Below are positions 24,224-36,026 of a DNA stretch of 64,000 nucleotides, piece after piece. Origin of the DNA: Spinacia oleracea (Eukaryota; Streptophyta; Magnoliopsida; Caryophyllales; Amaranthaceae); contig NC_079492.1 of assembly GCF_020520425.1 (NCBI RefSeq), positions 3,224,001 to 3,288,000 of the forward strand, in the 5' to 3' direction. Made by a program: the position numbers and the translations under genes. The notes under the pieces are model-generated. The model searched no databases. It had not been told where the DNA came from and saw nothing but the letters and a program-made list of their open reading frames with translations. Every line of letters begins with the position of its first letter. Position 1 is the first letter of the stretch.

Positions 24224-27200
24224 ATGGCAAACAACAATCAAAACATCATCATGGGTTCTGAGCTTATGGTCAAGCTGAACCTGGCAAATTTTCTTGAATG
24301 GGAAGCTAAGCTAGTTGAAATAGTCAGACTCAATGGACTTGAGTATGTACTGACCAATCCCATGCCAAGCTACTATGCCAGAGACATGACCCCTGAGAGA
24401 TTTTACGCATGGGATGCGGATCTCAAAAAGGTTATGAGTCTCATGCTGAACAATATCCCTGATGATTGGGCTAGAAGGTTTGTAGCCTATGAACCTTTTA
24501 CGCTCATCAAGAATCTGAGGGATATCTGTCGTGGAAGCACGGAGGACAGGGACCTGAACGTCCATGAGTTGATTGAATCAATGTCTGGTCTAAAGGTTAG
24601 TTCTCCCAACAGGTGTTATAGGATGGAGGTCCAAGAAACACATGTTCAGCTCCTTCGCACTAAACAGAGGGTAGGCGTCCCACTGAGGTTCCATGTGGAT
24701 CTTATGCGTTCATACTTTGATCGCCTAAGTCTACTAGGAACACCAATAAGCGAAAGGATGGCAGTCTCTATCTTGCTCAATTCACTACACAGTGGGTTTG
24801 GTCGCTTCAAGCAACTATACCTAAGTGAACCAAGAGAAGAAACAGTTGCAGAATTTGTTCACCTTGTCAGAAAGGCTGAAATAATACTGGACTGTGAAGC
24901 CAAAGATTTACTCAAGGCTAGAAGGAGACCGTTCAAGAAAGGTGGAAAGTCCAAGGGCAATGCTAAATCAAAGCAGGACAAGTCCACATCAAGCTGTCTT
25001 TATTGTGATGGAATAGGCCATTACAAAAGAGAATGTCCAAAGCTAAAGGAAGATCAGAAGAACGGAACAGTCGTTCCATCTTCAGGTATTTTCGTTATAG
25101 ACTGTATACTTGCTAATTCAACTTCTTGGGTATTAGATACAGGTTGTGGCTCACACTTATGTTCCAATCCACAGGGACTAAGAAGAAGTAGAAAGTTAAG
25201 CAAGGGTGAAGTCGACCTACGAGTGGGAAATGGAGCACGGATTGCTGCATTAGCTGTAGGAACTTACTATTTGTCGTTGCCCTCCGGGCTAGTTTTGGAA
25301 CTGGAAGAATGTTTCCATGTTCCAAGTCTTACTAAAACATCATTTCAGTTTCTTGCTTAGATGCTAAGGGATTTTCCTTTTTAATAAAAGACAATAGTTG
25401 TTCGTTTTATTTTAAAGAGATGTTTTATGGATCTGCTAGATTAGTCAATGGACTTTATTTATTAGATCACGACAAACAAGTATATAACATAAATACCAAA
25501 AAGGCCAAAAAGGATGATTCAGATCTCACCTATCTGTGGCATTGTCGATTAGGTCATATAAACTTGAAACGCTTAGAAAGACTTCAAAAGGAAGGAATTC
25601 TAGAACCATTTGACTTGGATTATGGTAAATGCGAATCATGTTTACTTGGCAAAATGACAAAGCAACCTTTCTCTAAAGTTGGAGAAAGAGCAAATGAACT
25701 ATTGGGTTTAATCCATACAGATGTATGTGGACCAATGAGTACAAATGCTAGAGGTGGTTTCAGCTACTTTATCACTTTCACTGATGACTTCAGTAGATAT
25801 GGTTATGTCTACCTAATGAAGCATAAGTCTGAATCCTTTGACAAAATCAAGGAATTTCAGAGTGAAGTAGAGAATCAATTAGGCAAGAAGATTAAGGCAC
25901 TGCGGTCTGATAGAGGCGGTGAATATCTGAGCTATGAATTTGATGACCATCTGAAAGAATGTGGAATTCTATCAGAATTGACTCCTCCTGGAACACCACA
26001 ATGGAACGGTGTGTCGGAACGGAGGAACAGAACCTTGCTAGACATGGTCAGGTCAATGATGGGTCAGGCCAAACTTCCATTAGAATTTTGGGGACATGCA
26101 CTAAATACAGCTGCACTCACTATAAATAGAGCTCCGTCTAAAGCTGTCGAAAAGACTCCATATGAATTATGGTTTGGAAAGCCTCCAAATGTGTCTTTTC
26201 TTAAGATTTGGGGATGTGAAGTATACGTCAAACGATTAATTTCAGACAAACTTCATCCAAAATCTGACAAATGTATCCTTGTGGGCTATCCAAAGGAAAC
26301 AAAGGGGTATTACTTCTACAATACATCTAAGAACAAGGTGTTTGTTGCTCGAGATGGTGTCTTTTTGGAGAAAGATCACATTTCCAAAATGACAAGTGGG
26401 AGAAAAGTAGACCTCGAAGAAATTCGAGTCGAACAACAAACTCTAGAGAATGCTCAAGATGACATTCAGGATGAAACTCAGAGATCTTTAGAAGAATCTG
26501 GTGAGAATCATGGTCAAACTAGAAATGTTACCCCGCGTAGATCGCAAAGATATAGATCTCAACCGGAAAGGTACTTAGGTATTTTGACGAACGAGAGCTA
26601 TGACGTTCTATTACTTGAAAGTGATGAACCTGCGACTTACAAACAAGCTATGACGAGCCCTAGCTCCAAGCAATGGCAAGAAGCCATGCAATCTGAATTA
26701 GACTCCATGTCTGAAAACCAAGTATGGGATTTGGTCGATTTGCCAGATGGCTACCAAGCCATTGGAAGCAAATGGGTTTTCAAACTGAAAAAGGACAAGG
26801 ATGGGAAACTTGAAGTTTTCAAAGCTAGATTGGTTGCAAAAGGTTACAGGCAAGTCCACGGTGTGGATTACGATGAAACCTTTTCACCAGTTGCAATGCT
26901 AAAGTCTATTCGGATAATGTTAGCAATCGCTGCATATTACGATTATGAAATATGGCAGATGGATGTCAAAACTGCTTTCTTAAACGGCGTTTTAACAGAA
27001 ACTGTGTTTATGACACAGCCTGAAGGTTTTGAGGATCCAAAGAATGCTAAAAAGGTATGCAAGCTAAAGAAGTCAATCTACGGATTGAAGCAGGCATCCA
27101 GGAGCTGGAATATACGTTTTGATGAAGCAGTCAGTGACTTTGGTTTCATCAAAAACGCAGACGAATCTTGTGTATACAAGAAGGTCAGTGGGAGCAAAAT

Positions 27201-28206
27201 TGCTTTCCTAGTATTATATGTCGACGACATATTACTTATCGGAAATGACATTCCTATGTTGAACTCTGTCAAGATTTAGCTTGGGAAATGTTTTTCGATG
27301 AAAGATCTAGGAGAAGCACAGTACATATTGGGCATCAAGATTTACAGAGATAGATCTAAAAGGATGATTGGACTTAGTCAAAGCACTTATATCAATAAGG
27401 TGCTTGATAGGTTCAAAATGGCGGACTCCAAGCGAGGCTACCTACCCATGTCTCATGGAATGACTCTAAGCAAGACTCAGTGCCCAAAAACACTTGATGA
27501 GCATAGACGAATGAATGGGATTCCATATGCATCATTGATTGGTTCAATAATGTATGCTATGATATGTGCATGCCCGGATGTTGCGTATGCACTCAGTGCT
27601 ACGAGCAGATACCAGTCAGACCCAGGAGAGGCGCATTGGACTGCTGCCAAGAATATTCTGAAGTACCTGAAAAGGCACAAAGATGACTTCCTGGTCTATG
27701 GTGGAGATGATGAATTAATTGTTAAAGGCTATACGGACGCAAGTTTCCAAACCGACAAAGATGATTTCAGATCACAGTCTGGGTTTGTCTTCTGCCTCAA
27801 CGGAGGAGCAGTAAGCTGGAAAAGTGCTAAGCAAAGCACCATTGCGGATTCTACAACTGAAGCGGAGTACATTGCTGCACATGAAGCAGCAAAGGAAGCT
27901 ATATGGCTAAGGAAGTTCATAGGTGAACTTGGTGTAGTCCCCTCCATTAAAGGACCAATAGCCCTGTATTGTGATAATAACGGAGGTATTGCACAGGCAA
28001 AGGAGCCTAGACACCACCAGAGAGTCAAGCATGTACTTCGTAGATTTCACCTTCTACGAGAGTTCGTTGAAAGAAAAGAAGTCGAGATAAGCAAAATTGG
28101 AACTGACGACAACATATCAGATCCATTGACTAAACCTCTGCCGCAGGCGAAGCACAACTCGCACACTGCAGCTATGGGAATCAAGCATATTGGAGAATGG
28201 CTTTGA
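24224..28206 (+). pseudogene. Copia gag-pol polyprotein (element C), two lesions
   Basis: This encodes the particle protein and enzymes of the element. The start is the ATG at 24224 (MANNNQN); an in-frame ATG lies upstream at 24149. Parts in order: gag of the UBN2 type; zinc knuckle CX2CX4HX4C (24995-25036, CLYCDGIGHYKREC); aspartic protease (DTG at 25136); pre-integrase His/Cys motif (from about 25531); integrase core with HTDVCG, TDDFSR and ERRNRT; reverse transcriptase with YVDD at 27217-27228; RNase H ending near 28206 with DPLTKPLP. Two lesions break it. A one-base loss near 25340 separates gag-protease from integrase-RT, and a TAG at 27277-27279 replaces what the family has as Trp. All catalytic motifs are otherwise preserved, so decay is recent. 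Confidence 0.92.
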
Positions 28207-29071
28207 TGTCTCTGTTTAATGTTTTAAAGTTTTAGAGTTTAAATCTTTGTAAAACATTATTGGTTAATCATTCACAATAAATGAAGAGAATTCATTTTTC
28301 CATTTAATTTGTGGTTTATTAAATGATGAGTCCCTTCAATTTGACGATATATTCAAGATAGACTGTCAGGACCAGTCCTGTGACTAAGAAATGTCTATCA
28401 AGTGAACTTGAATGTCAACGGTTGAAAATGGTCCCTAGTCGGAGTTTTCTATAAAATTGGACGCATAGAAAACGTTAGACGATTAGAATGCAAGATGACT
28501 AGTAGTTCTGTTTCTTGAACTATGTGGACATGGCAATGTCATAATCATTTGCATAGATACTTACTTTGTGAAGACTAGTATCGGACAAGACCTATGAAAC
28601 TTTACTGTAAGAGATGAAAATCTGTCATAAGTAAATTTCATTAAAATTATTAGACACTAAATCCTCAATACCTGAGTGATTTGAGATTACTTGTTTGAGA
28701 ACTGGTTGCTTTGACGTTGACCAACCGTCGCACCGTAAAAGGAGGCTATAAAGGCAACACTCAGGTAATCACCTATCAAACGAAGTCTAATCTCAAGATC
28801 GCAAGATTGGGATTGTCCTCCCATAAATCGGGATGAGATGCTTAAAAGTTGTACAAGGCCACTCGGAGAGCTAGAAACTGTGAAATGCATGGCCGTGCTC
28901 GGATGAATCATAGGCTATGATTATCTGTTTATTTGATCAGTTGAACACTGAAACCGAGAAACACCTCTGGACATAATAAGGATGACAACTCTTACCTTAT
29001 GTTCAAGAGCAAGCATCGAGCGACAAAGGAATTAGGAAATGCACACTTGTCCCTAAGGACAAGTGGGAGAC
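28207..29071 (+). other. 3' untranslated region and polypurine tract of element C
   Basis: Non-coding DNA between the pol stop and the 3' LTR, ending in AAGGACAAGTGGGAGAC (29055-29071). It is conserved in A (about 5850-6599) and B (about 13838-14590). An antisense open frame of 74 codons (28687-28911) is kept in all three copies. Confidence 0.8.
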
Positions 29072-30452
29072 TGAAGGAAATAATTCCCTTGGTCCAAGTA
29101 TGCATTCAATGATAAGTCTAATATATGCGGTTCAGTATTAATTAACAAGTTAATAATTCAGTGAGATCAAGTGAGCTGAATGCCTAGCTAGAGGCCGCTT
29201 CAGTTCAAGTGGAATTAATGATATTAATCCACAGCTTACTCTTGACTGAACCCGTAGGGTCACACAAATAGTACGTAAACGGATCAAGTATTTAATGGCA
29301 TTAAATACTCCATCTATGGATATTCGGAATCGACGGATCTTGGTTTCAGTGGGAGCTGAGATCGTCACAGGCAAGAAATGAATACTCCGGAAACGATGAT
29401 ATTGCCGGAAACGGAAATATGGATCGTATCGGAAATATAAATATTATCCAAGTCGTAGATGTTGCCGGAAACGGAAACATGGTACGTATCGGAAAATATT
29501 ATCGGAAATGGAAATATTGCCAGAATCGGAAATATTGCCGGAAACGGAAATATTGTCAAAATCAGAAATATTATCGGAATCGGAAAATAATTCCGGAAAC
29601 GGAAATATTAAATATTTGTTCGAAACGGAAATTGATTCCGGAATCGGAAATATTAAATATTGTTCGTATCGGAAATGAATTCCGGAATCGGGAATTTAAT
29701 CGGAAGCGTATCGTACGAATTAGCATCGGACGAGGCCCGCTAGACGAAGGCCCAGCACGAAGCCAGGCCATCGCCCAGCGAGCCAACACGCACCATCGCA
29801 TGCCAAGCCTCGACCAGGCCCAGCGCAAGGCCAGGCCCAGCCAAGCCCTGGGGCCCGCGCGCGAGAGCACAGCAGTGGGCCGAGCGCTGTGCGCCTAGCG
29901 TGGGCCGCAAGGCTTGCGCGGGTGTACGGTGCTCATGCAATGCTTGTGCGGGAATCCTAAAGCAATCGGGATTCGAAATATGATTAAATCCTAAAACTAT
30001 TAGATAATGATTATTTAATTAGAGTCCTAGTAGGATTATAATTAAATAAATTAGTATCCTAATAGGATTCCAAAACCTTTTCCATAACTCTATAAATAGG
30101 TGCCTAGGGTCACATATTTACATAGATTATTCAAGTATTCAAAGTGAGTTTTGAGAGAAAAATTCAGTCACATTCCTTGCCTAAAAGTGCCGAAAATTAC
30201 TAGTACCTTAAGGGCGATTCTAGTTGGTCAATCTTAAGGCGGATCCGGACGTGCTGTGGACTATCTACGGAGGGACGACACTTGGAGTCCTAAAAACTTG
30301 TTCTTGTTCGGTTCGGGCGCAGCTAGGGAAGGCACGCAACAAACAGTATGCATCTAAACTATGCTATATGATTATGTGTAAATAATATGTATTCCTGGCT
30401 AAATGGTTTTTCCGCATGATTTATGAATTGTCATATGTATCATAACCTAACA
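29072..30452 (+). repeat. Copia C 3' LTR (1381 bp)
   Basis: Starts TGAAGGAAATAATTCCC and ends CCTAACA. It contains the CGGAAAT array (about 29384-29700), a GC-rich part, and TATA-like CTCTATAAATAGG near 30088-30100. The next five bases are TCTAA. Confidence 0.92.
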
Positions 30453-31254
30453 TCTAACCCTTAGCCTAAGCCTCTCGCTGCAAAATTGTTCACGCGTTCT
30501 GTCGCAATCGATCCATAAATCGAACAGAACGTATCCTGTCCCATAATTGAGATTCGTTAAATAAAAAGGAGAAATAGCAAATTTAAAGTGGTTAGTTTTC
30601 TGAGAACCGTGACGCACCTCTCAAGGGTGCGTCTTAATGTGTCCCTTTTCGATGATTTAACTGCTTTCCTCGCCCTTTTTATGAACTGTTAAACTAACCT
30701 AATTTGATTGTTCTATCACGCCTAACAAATATAATATTTTTGGGAAATCGGATTATCATGCTAAGTCCCTTAATGCTATTTAAATCAGATAATCACGATC
30801 GAATTAGTATTATATGTTGCATATTGCTAAAATCAACTCAGATTAGTTTAATAGTTAATGCATGTCCCTTCAATTATTTATGTTGAGCTAGTAAGGATAT
30901 CCTGCCTCTGGAGTTATCGACGAGCAAAGTACTCCTCTCGGTAGTTACAGTCCCCCGAACCCTCAATCTCTACCTTGCGGGTGTATATTGAGAGATCCCC
31001 ACACCAGGGATCACAAGGGAACCTACGGCCGTCGTGGTCAAACATAATTGCACTCCCTTTATGTCACGATAACCGGGTTTTGTCAGTTTTTCTCATTGTC
31101 GTTAAAAATTGAATGGCGACTCCTATATTACTAGTCAATTGAGTGTATACTCACAGGGAATCCAATTACACTTGATTGAATAAAAAGAATCGTCACACCC
31201 ACGAGGGACGAGGTCACGCATTAGCCTCGCGCTTTTTCGACCCCCTCACACTAG
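30453..31254 (+). repeat. 3' part of a Gypsy LTR
   Basis: The sequence includes GAATGGCGACTCCTA, CACGAGGGACGAGGTCACGC and a terminal CCCCCTCACA, typical of the LTR end of plant Gypsy elements. It ends abruptly at 31254, where the gag of a different, oppositely oriented Gypsy begins. No primer site follows. The left side is cut by the end of copia C. The missing part could be within 7915-12457, but that is inference. Confidence 0.55.
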
Positions 31255-32975
31255 GCCGTCTAGAGCTCTCTTCAAGCTCCTACAGTTCTTGGTTTCATGC
31301 CCTATGTCTTCATGGAACTGGCAATACAACTTAGGGTCTCGACTCTCGGCAGGAGACTTCATGGGAAAGGGTCGTTCAAGGTCAAACCTGGCTTCGACGT
31401 CTTTCAGTATCGTGAGGAGATCTGTGTTATACTCGAAATATTCCCTTTCTTGTGGACGTTCCCTCTTGTGTCCAGGAGAGTTAGTACCATGCTCTTTTGA
31501 GAGAGCCCAAGTACCATTTACTCGTGAGGCTTTTCGGTCTATTTTGTCTTTCTTCCCTGAGGAATCTGTTGCTTCTCCTGTCCTTCCGTCCTTTGACGCA
31601 CTGCATATTTCTGTTGCATGGATAAATGCTTCGGCCTCGTCCAAAACTTCGACCATAGTCCGCACACTTTTCTTGAATAAGTCAAACTTGAAGGATCCTT
31701 TCTTCAATCCCCTGATAAAGTTATCAAAGGAGACGCCGTCGGGTAAGTCTGGGATCTGTCCGGCCTCTAGGTTGAAACGTTTCATATAGCTTCTTAGTGA
31801 TTCATCTTTCCCCTGTTGAATTCGGCCCAAGTGCATAATTGTTTTCCTTTCTTCCTTGTGTGCCATGAACCTGGTGGAGAATAGGGTTTGCAGCTCGTTG
31901 AAAGAGGCAATTGACCCTGGGGGCAGTCGCTCAAACCATTTAGACGCTACCCCTTTGAGAGTGGCCGGGAAATATTTGCACCAAGTGGCTTCATTGGTTC
32001 CTTGAACATACATATGATGACGGTATGCAACTAGGTGCATATCTGGATCGGTGGTGCCGTCATAGGCTTCAATGGTAGGAGTTTTTACCTTGGGCTCTTT
32101 CGGGGCGTTCATGATATCCTCGGAGAAAGGAGTACTCATGTTCCTTAGCGTCAGATTATTAAACCCTTGCTGAATGAGGTAAGTTGGTTCACGGCGGCTG
32201 GAGAGCAGGCGGGGATGCAGGGTTACCTTGTTGGGTGTCATCTGGGTCTGTCCTCGAGTAGAGGGGTAAAATGGCGGATCTTTCATCACAGGGGTGGATC
32301 CAGTGTCTGATAGTTCAGATTCGGCTTCATGGTACTCTTGACACCTCGAGGCGGGCTGTAAGATGGCCGGTGGGTTTCCTCTAGATGGTGGTCGTATGAC
32401 GTGGTCCCTTCGAGGCAGAGAAGTTGGGAGGCCGCGGTCAATCTCCGAGCGCTCAGGCACAGGGCTGATTCCACGGCTAGCCTGTGGACGGGAGCTTTCT
32501 CCAGCTCTCCATACATTGGATCTAAGTGGCATTCTGTTTATCCGATTGACGCCCAGACTGAGGGGACTCTTTGGAGCAGTCCTCTCAGTGCCGTAGATTA
32601 GCATATTTTCCGAATTTCATCCTGCAATGTGGTGCTCATCTGCTGTCGAAAGATTTGATTCATTTGCTGTTGGAATCCTGCTAAGATCTCGCACAACAAC
32701 CCCACCGAGACTGGCAAATCCAAATTCTCATCCAGCACGGCATCTCGGACGCTGGGGCTTAGGTGGCCACCCGGCGGAGACACTTCCACAATCGGTTCCT
32801 CCTCTACGACCACCTCAGCTTCGTACACTCGACGTGGTGTGCTTCCTGCATTTGCGATTCGATTGGCTTCTTCTATATGACGTTGACTCCTTTCTGGAGG
32901 CCGTCTCTCTTCTTCCTCACCAGAATACTCTCTGTCAGAGTGCGGTTTCGGCCATGATACTATACCTCCCCACAG
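31255..32975 (-). pseudogene. Gypsy (Tat-like) gag, truncated
   Basis: On the minus strand, downstream of a Gypsy primer site, a Retrotrans_gag domain is readable at about 31650-32100, with WCKYFPATLKGVASKWFERL. A zinc-knuckle-like CX2H...HX4C segment (FHEDIGHETKNCRSLKRAL) follows close to the cut. The frame changes between an N-terminal segment (32598-33000) and the main gag (31255-32604), and a further stop lies early in the N-terminal part, so it is not translatable as one protein. Everything after the zinc knuckle, including pol, is missing at the junction with the LTR at 31254. Confidence 0.85.
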
Positions 32976-32984
32976 ACGGCGCCA
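32967..32984 (-). other. Gypsy primer-binding site
   Basis: The minus strand reads TGGCGCCGTCTGTGGGGA, the common primer-site sequence of plant Gypsy elements, 2 nt from the LTR end at 32987. Confidence 0.85.
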
Positions 32985-32986
32985 AA

Positions 32987-33536
32987 TGTTGTGGGATCTT
33001 TTACGGTGATGACGTGTCACGCGTTCCTCGGAGGTATCAAGTATGACCTGGCACGAACTTCTGATAACCTGCAAAACAAGAATATTCCCGTAGGAATATT
33101 CCCTCCGATGCCTAAGTAAGTATAGGCTAGAGAGAGAAGTAATTTTAGAGAGAAGGCAGAGAAAAAATAGTTTAAGGTAGGTGAGAATGAATTGATTTCC
33201 CTTCTACCTAGGGATCTGCACTATTTATAGTGCTAGGGTTTCTTGGGAATTGGTCCCTGCATGATGGGATGCTTTGTAAGATCAAGACACGTGTCCGATT
33301 TGGTGGAAATCTGATTTAGACCTGGTGGCCTCTTGAGCGTTTGGGCTTTTCAGGGCTTTAACGGATCAGGGTCTTCCTAAGCAAATAGGTCTCATGACCT
33401 ACTTGATGGGTCTTGGACCTGAATGCGTGTGCGAGCTATGTGATGATTCGTAGTATGCCTGCTGGTGGGCCTTTGGGCCTTTTTTCTGGGCCATCAAAGT
33501 ACAGCCAGGTGGCGCTTCTTAGTTTAGGCCACATCA
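32987..33536 (-). repeat. Gypsy 5' LTR (550 bp)
   Basis: On the minus strand it begins TGATGTGGCC at 33536 and ends ...CCCACAACA at 32987. A reverse TATA box (CTATTTATAG on the + strand) is at 33221-33230. The outer border was chosen from the TG/CA rule only, so it is less certain than the inner one. Confidence 0.75.
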
Positions 33537-33608
33537 ATATGTATAGTATAAATTAATTAATATTTGCACCAAAAAAATGATTAATTATAGTACGTAGTAT
33601 GCATTAAA

Positions 33609-34540
33609 TGAAGGAAATAATTCCCTTGGTCCAAGTATGCATTCAATGTTAAGTCTAATAAATGCGGTTCAGTATTAATTAATTATGCAAGTTAATACTT
33701 CAGTGAGATCAAGTGAACTGTATGCCTAGCTAGAGGCCGCTTCAGTTCAAGTGGAATTAATTATATGAATCCACAGTTTACTCTTGACTGAACCCGTAGG
33801 GTCACACAAATAGTACGTGAACGGATCAAGTATTTAAGTGAATTAAATACTCCATTTATGGATATTCGGAATCGACGGATCTCGGTTCCAGTGAGAGCTG
33901 AATCGTCATAAGGAAAATTATGAATACTCCGGAAACGATGATATTACCGGAAACACAAATATGGATCGTATCGGAAATATAAATATTATCCAAGTCGTAG
34001 ATTTTGCCGGAAACAGAAACATGGCACGTATCGGAAAATATTATTGGAAATGGAAATATTGCCGTAATCGGAAATATTGCCGGAAACGGAAATATTGTCG
34101 GAATCGGAAATATTATCGGAATCGGAAATAATTCCGGAATCGGAAATATTAAATATTTGTTCGAAACGAAAAATTATTCCGGAATCAGAAATATTAAATA
34201 TTGTTCGAATAAGAAAATTAATCGGAAGCGCGTCGTACGAAATAAACATCGGACGAGCTTGCTAGACGCAAGGCCCAGCACGAAGCCAGGCCTGCGCCTA
34301 GCAAAGCCCGCGCGCAGAAATGCAAGCAAGCAGCCCGCAAGCACCGCAAGGCCCAGCCAAGCAACACGCAAGGGCAGGCCCACCGAGGACAGCAGGCTGG
34401 CACGCCCAAGCGTGGGCTGCAGCGCTGCTGGGCCGAGCCCTTCGCACGCGCGCGCCCAGCGCCCCTCGTGGGCTGTGCGTGTGTGTGCGTTGAGTTTGTG
34501 CATGCATCAAATCCTTAAGATTTTAGGATTAGTTCGATCA
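33609..34540 (+). repeat. Copia-family LTR fragment D
   Basis: This is a fourth copy of the A/B/C LTR, starting TGAAGGAAATAATTCCC, with the CGGAAAT array at about 33930-34215 and a more divergent GC-rich part. It stops before the TATA-like box at about 34540 and has more base changes than A-C, so it is older. The 72 nt to its left (33537-33608) are AT-rich and unassigned. Confidence 0.85.
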
Positions 34541-34565
34541 ATTATTATTTTCCTAAGCGTAGACT

Positions 34566-36026
34566 TGTACGTACCTTGAATACCTAAGCGTAGGGGCCAC
34601 TTTGCAAAACGAGCACTCACTTAGAAATCACCTCCTATCATCAAAATAATGAAACTTAAATTATTTCCATGTTCATTAAATTTCTAGCAACTTTATAAAA
34701 TATTAAACCTTGTTTAAACTTTAGAATTCAATCGTTCTTTAATAAAATAATCGTCTCAATTTGCAAAACAAATCCCTAGTATGAAAACATACTTTTTTCA
34801 CCCTTAAAATCAATAAAAATCAACACTTTAGACCTTTTTATAAATCTGAAAATATAATTGATTATCATAATTAAATTCATCACCTAATTATGCTAATCAA
34901 TTGACCCATTAGGTCTAGGTTAAAACCCTAACTTGAAATTCCTAATAAAACCAATTAAACATCATAAAAATCAATTCTTTATTATATAAACGAATCTGAA
35001 AATTCATGCTTTAATAATTAAAACAAGCCTCATGAATCACAACATATAAATTCTCAAAGTACGGAGTTCATAACCGATTCCCAGCATTTTAATTATTCAA
35101 AACAATAATAACAATATAATTTAAAATACGAATTTGAAATAAAATAATTTAAGGGAATTAGGATTATAACAATCCGGCCAATAGCACGGAACAACCACGA
35201 ATTAATGTGATTGCGCGAAAAGATTAAACAACGAACGAACAAAACACACACACACACACGCACTCGACGTGTGTGCGCGCGGCAGGGGAACGAAGGCACA
35301 GCAGCGCTGGGCGCGCGGGCGAGGGACAGGCACAGCAGCGCTGGGCGCGCGGGACGAGGGGCAGGCACAGCGCATTGGGCGCGAGAGAGTGACGAGAGGG
35401 CGAGAGGGAGTGCTGGGCGCTGGCGCACGAGAGAGAGTGAGGGAGTGCTGGGCGCTGGGCGCGGACAACACACGAGGGCACAAGGGGAGGGCACGAAGGC
35501 AGCAGCACACGAGGCTAGGGGCGATGGCACGGCAGCACACGAGGGCACGAGTGCTCGTGCTTGTGCGTGCGGGTGAGCTGAGCAAAGAGGAGAGAGGAAG
35601 AGTGAGGGGCAAGCAAGAGAGGAAAGGGTTTATGAAAAATAAGGGGGATCATTTAATGAGGAGAGTCCTATTTATAGGCTCTCATATCCCTAGTGGGCTA
35701 GGCTTGGCAATTTGATATTGCGCTTAGCATTTAAATGATTGGGCTAGCCTTAAGTTTAGAATTAAATTCTTTTGATTGGGCTCGTTTAATAAAACGAGTT
35801 GGACTTTTCATTTAAAACCCATACCTTTTAAAATTACTTGCGACCCATTAAATTTCCCGACTCAAAAATTAAATTCGTTTCGTAATTAATTAAAATAATA
35901 AATATTCTAATTAATTAAAATACATTTAAATAATATTTAAATACGAAAAAAATTCTAAAAATCGTGAAATGCTTTATAAATCTAATAAAATATATTTATA
36001 AATATTATAAAATACGAGGTATTACA
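34566..36026 (-). repeat. Gypsy-like LTR, minus strand
   Basis: On the minus strand it begins TGTAATACCTCGTATTTT at 36026, a start common in plant chromovirus-type Gypsy LTRs. It has a TATA box (TATAAATAG, reverse of 35669-35678), then a GC-rich transcribed part (35224-35600) and an AT-rich tail. The left end is uncertain. Its right end interrupts the SIRE-type integrase frame exactly after the bases GAAAC (minus strand), so it inserted there. The matching duplicate is not found on the left, so the left side has been rearranged. Confidence 0.6.

Larger units (their letters stand above)
12458..30452. mobile_element. B-C composite: two copia elements fused head to head
   Basis: Two members of the same copia family lie back to back. 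Each has a complete 3' LTR at the outside, but only 21-22 nt of its 5' LTR at the centre, separated by 28 nt of unrelated sequence. The two outermost ends are therefore the same LTR end (U5, TGTTAGG on the left and CCTAACA on the right). The 5 bases outside are GTGAG on the left and TCTAA on the right, so there is no simple target duplication. See copies B and C for content. Confidence 0.85.
21429..30452 (+). mobile_element. Copia element C, nearly complete coding copy, 5' LTR almost lost
   Basis: The order is: 21 nt of 5' LTR, primer-binding site, leader with GC-rich block (22140-22790), gag-pol (24224-28206), 3' untranslated part, polypurine tract (29055-29071) and 3' LTR (29072-30452). The domain order gag, zinc knuckle, protease, integrase, reverse transcriptase, RNase H is that of Ty1/copia. 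The RNase H end and primer site suggest the Tork/Angela-like group, though the lineage needs a phylogeny. Without a 5' LTR the copy lacks its own normal promoter and could not complete a standard replication cycle. Confidence 0.9.

Noticed and set aside
34554..34592. TAAGCGTAG occurs twice, like a 9-bp target duplication
   Set aside because: The copies are only 30 nt apart, do not flank any element with recognisable ends, and the LTR in question should make a 5-bp duplication.
35240..35262. CA-rich run as a possible CRISPR-like or satellite array
   Set aside because: It is a short simple repeat without spacers, in a plant LTR.
35093..35715. Long Ala/Pro/Ser- and Arg/Gly-rich frames
   Set aside because: They fall in the GC-rich transcribed part of a Gypsy-like LTR and have no recognisable domain.
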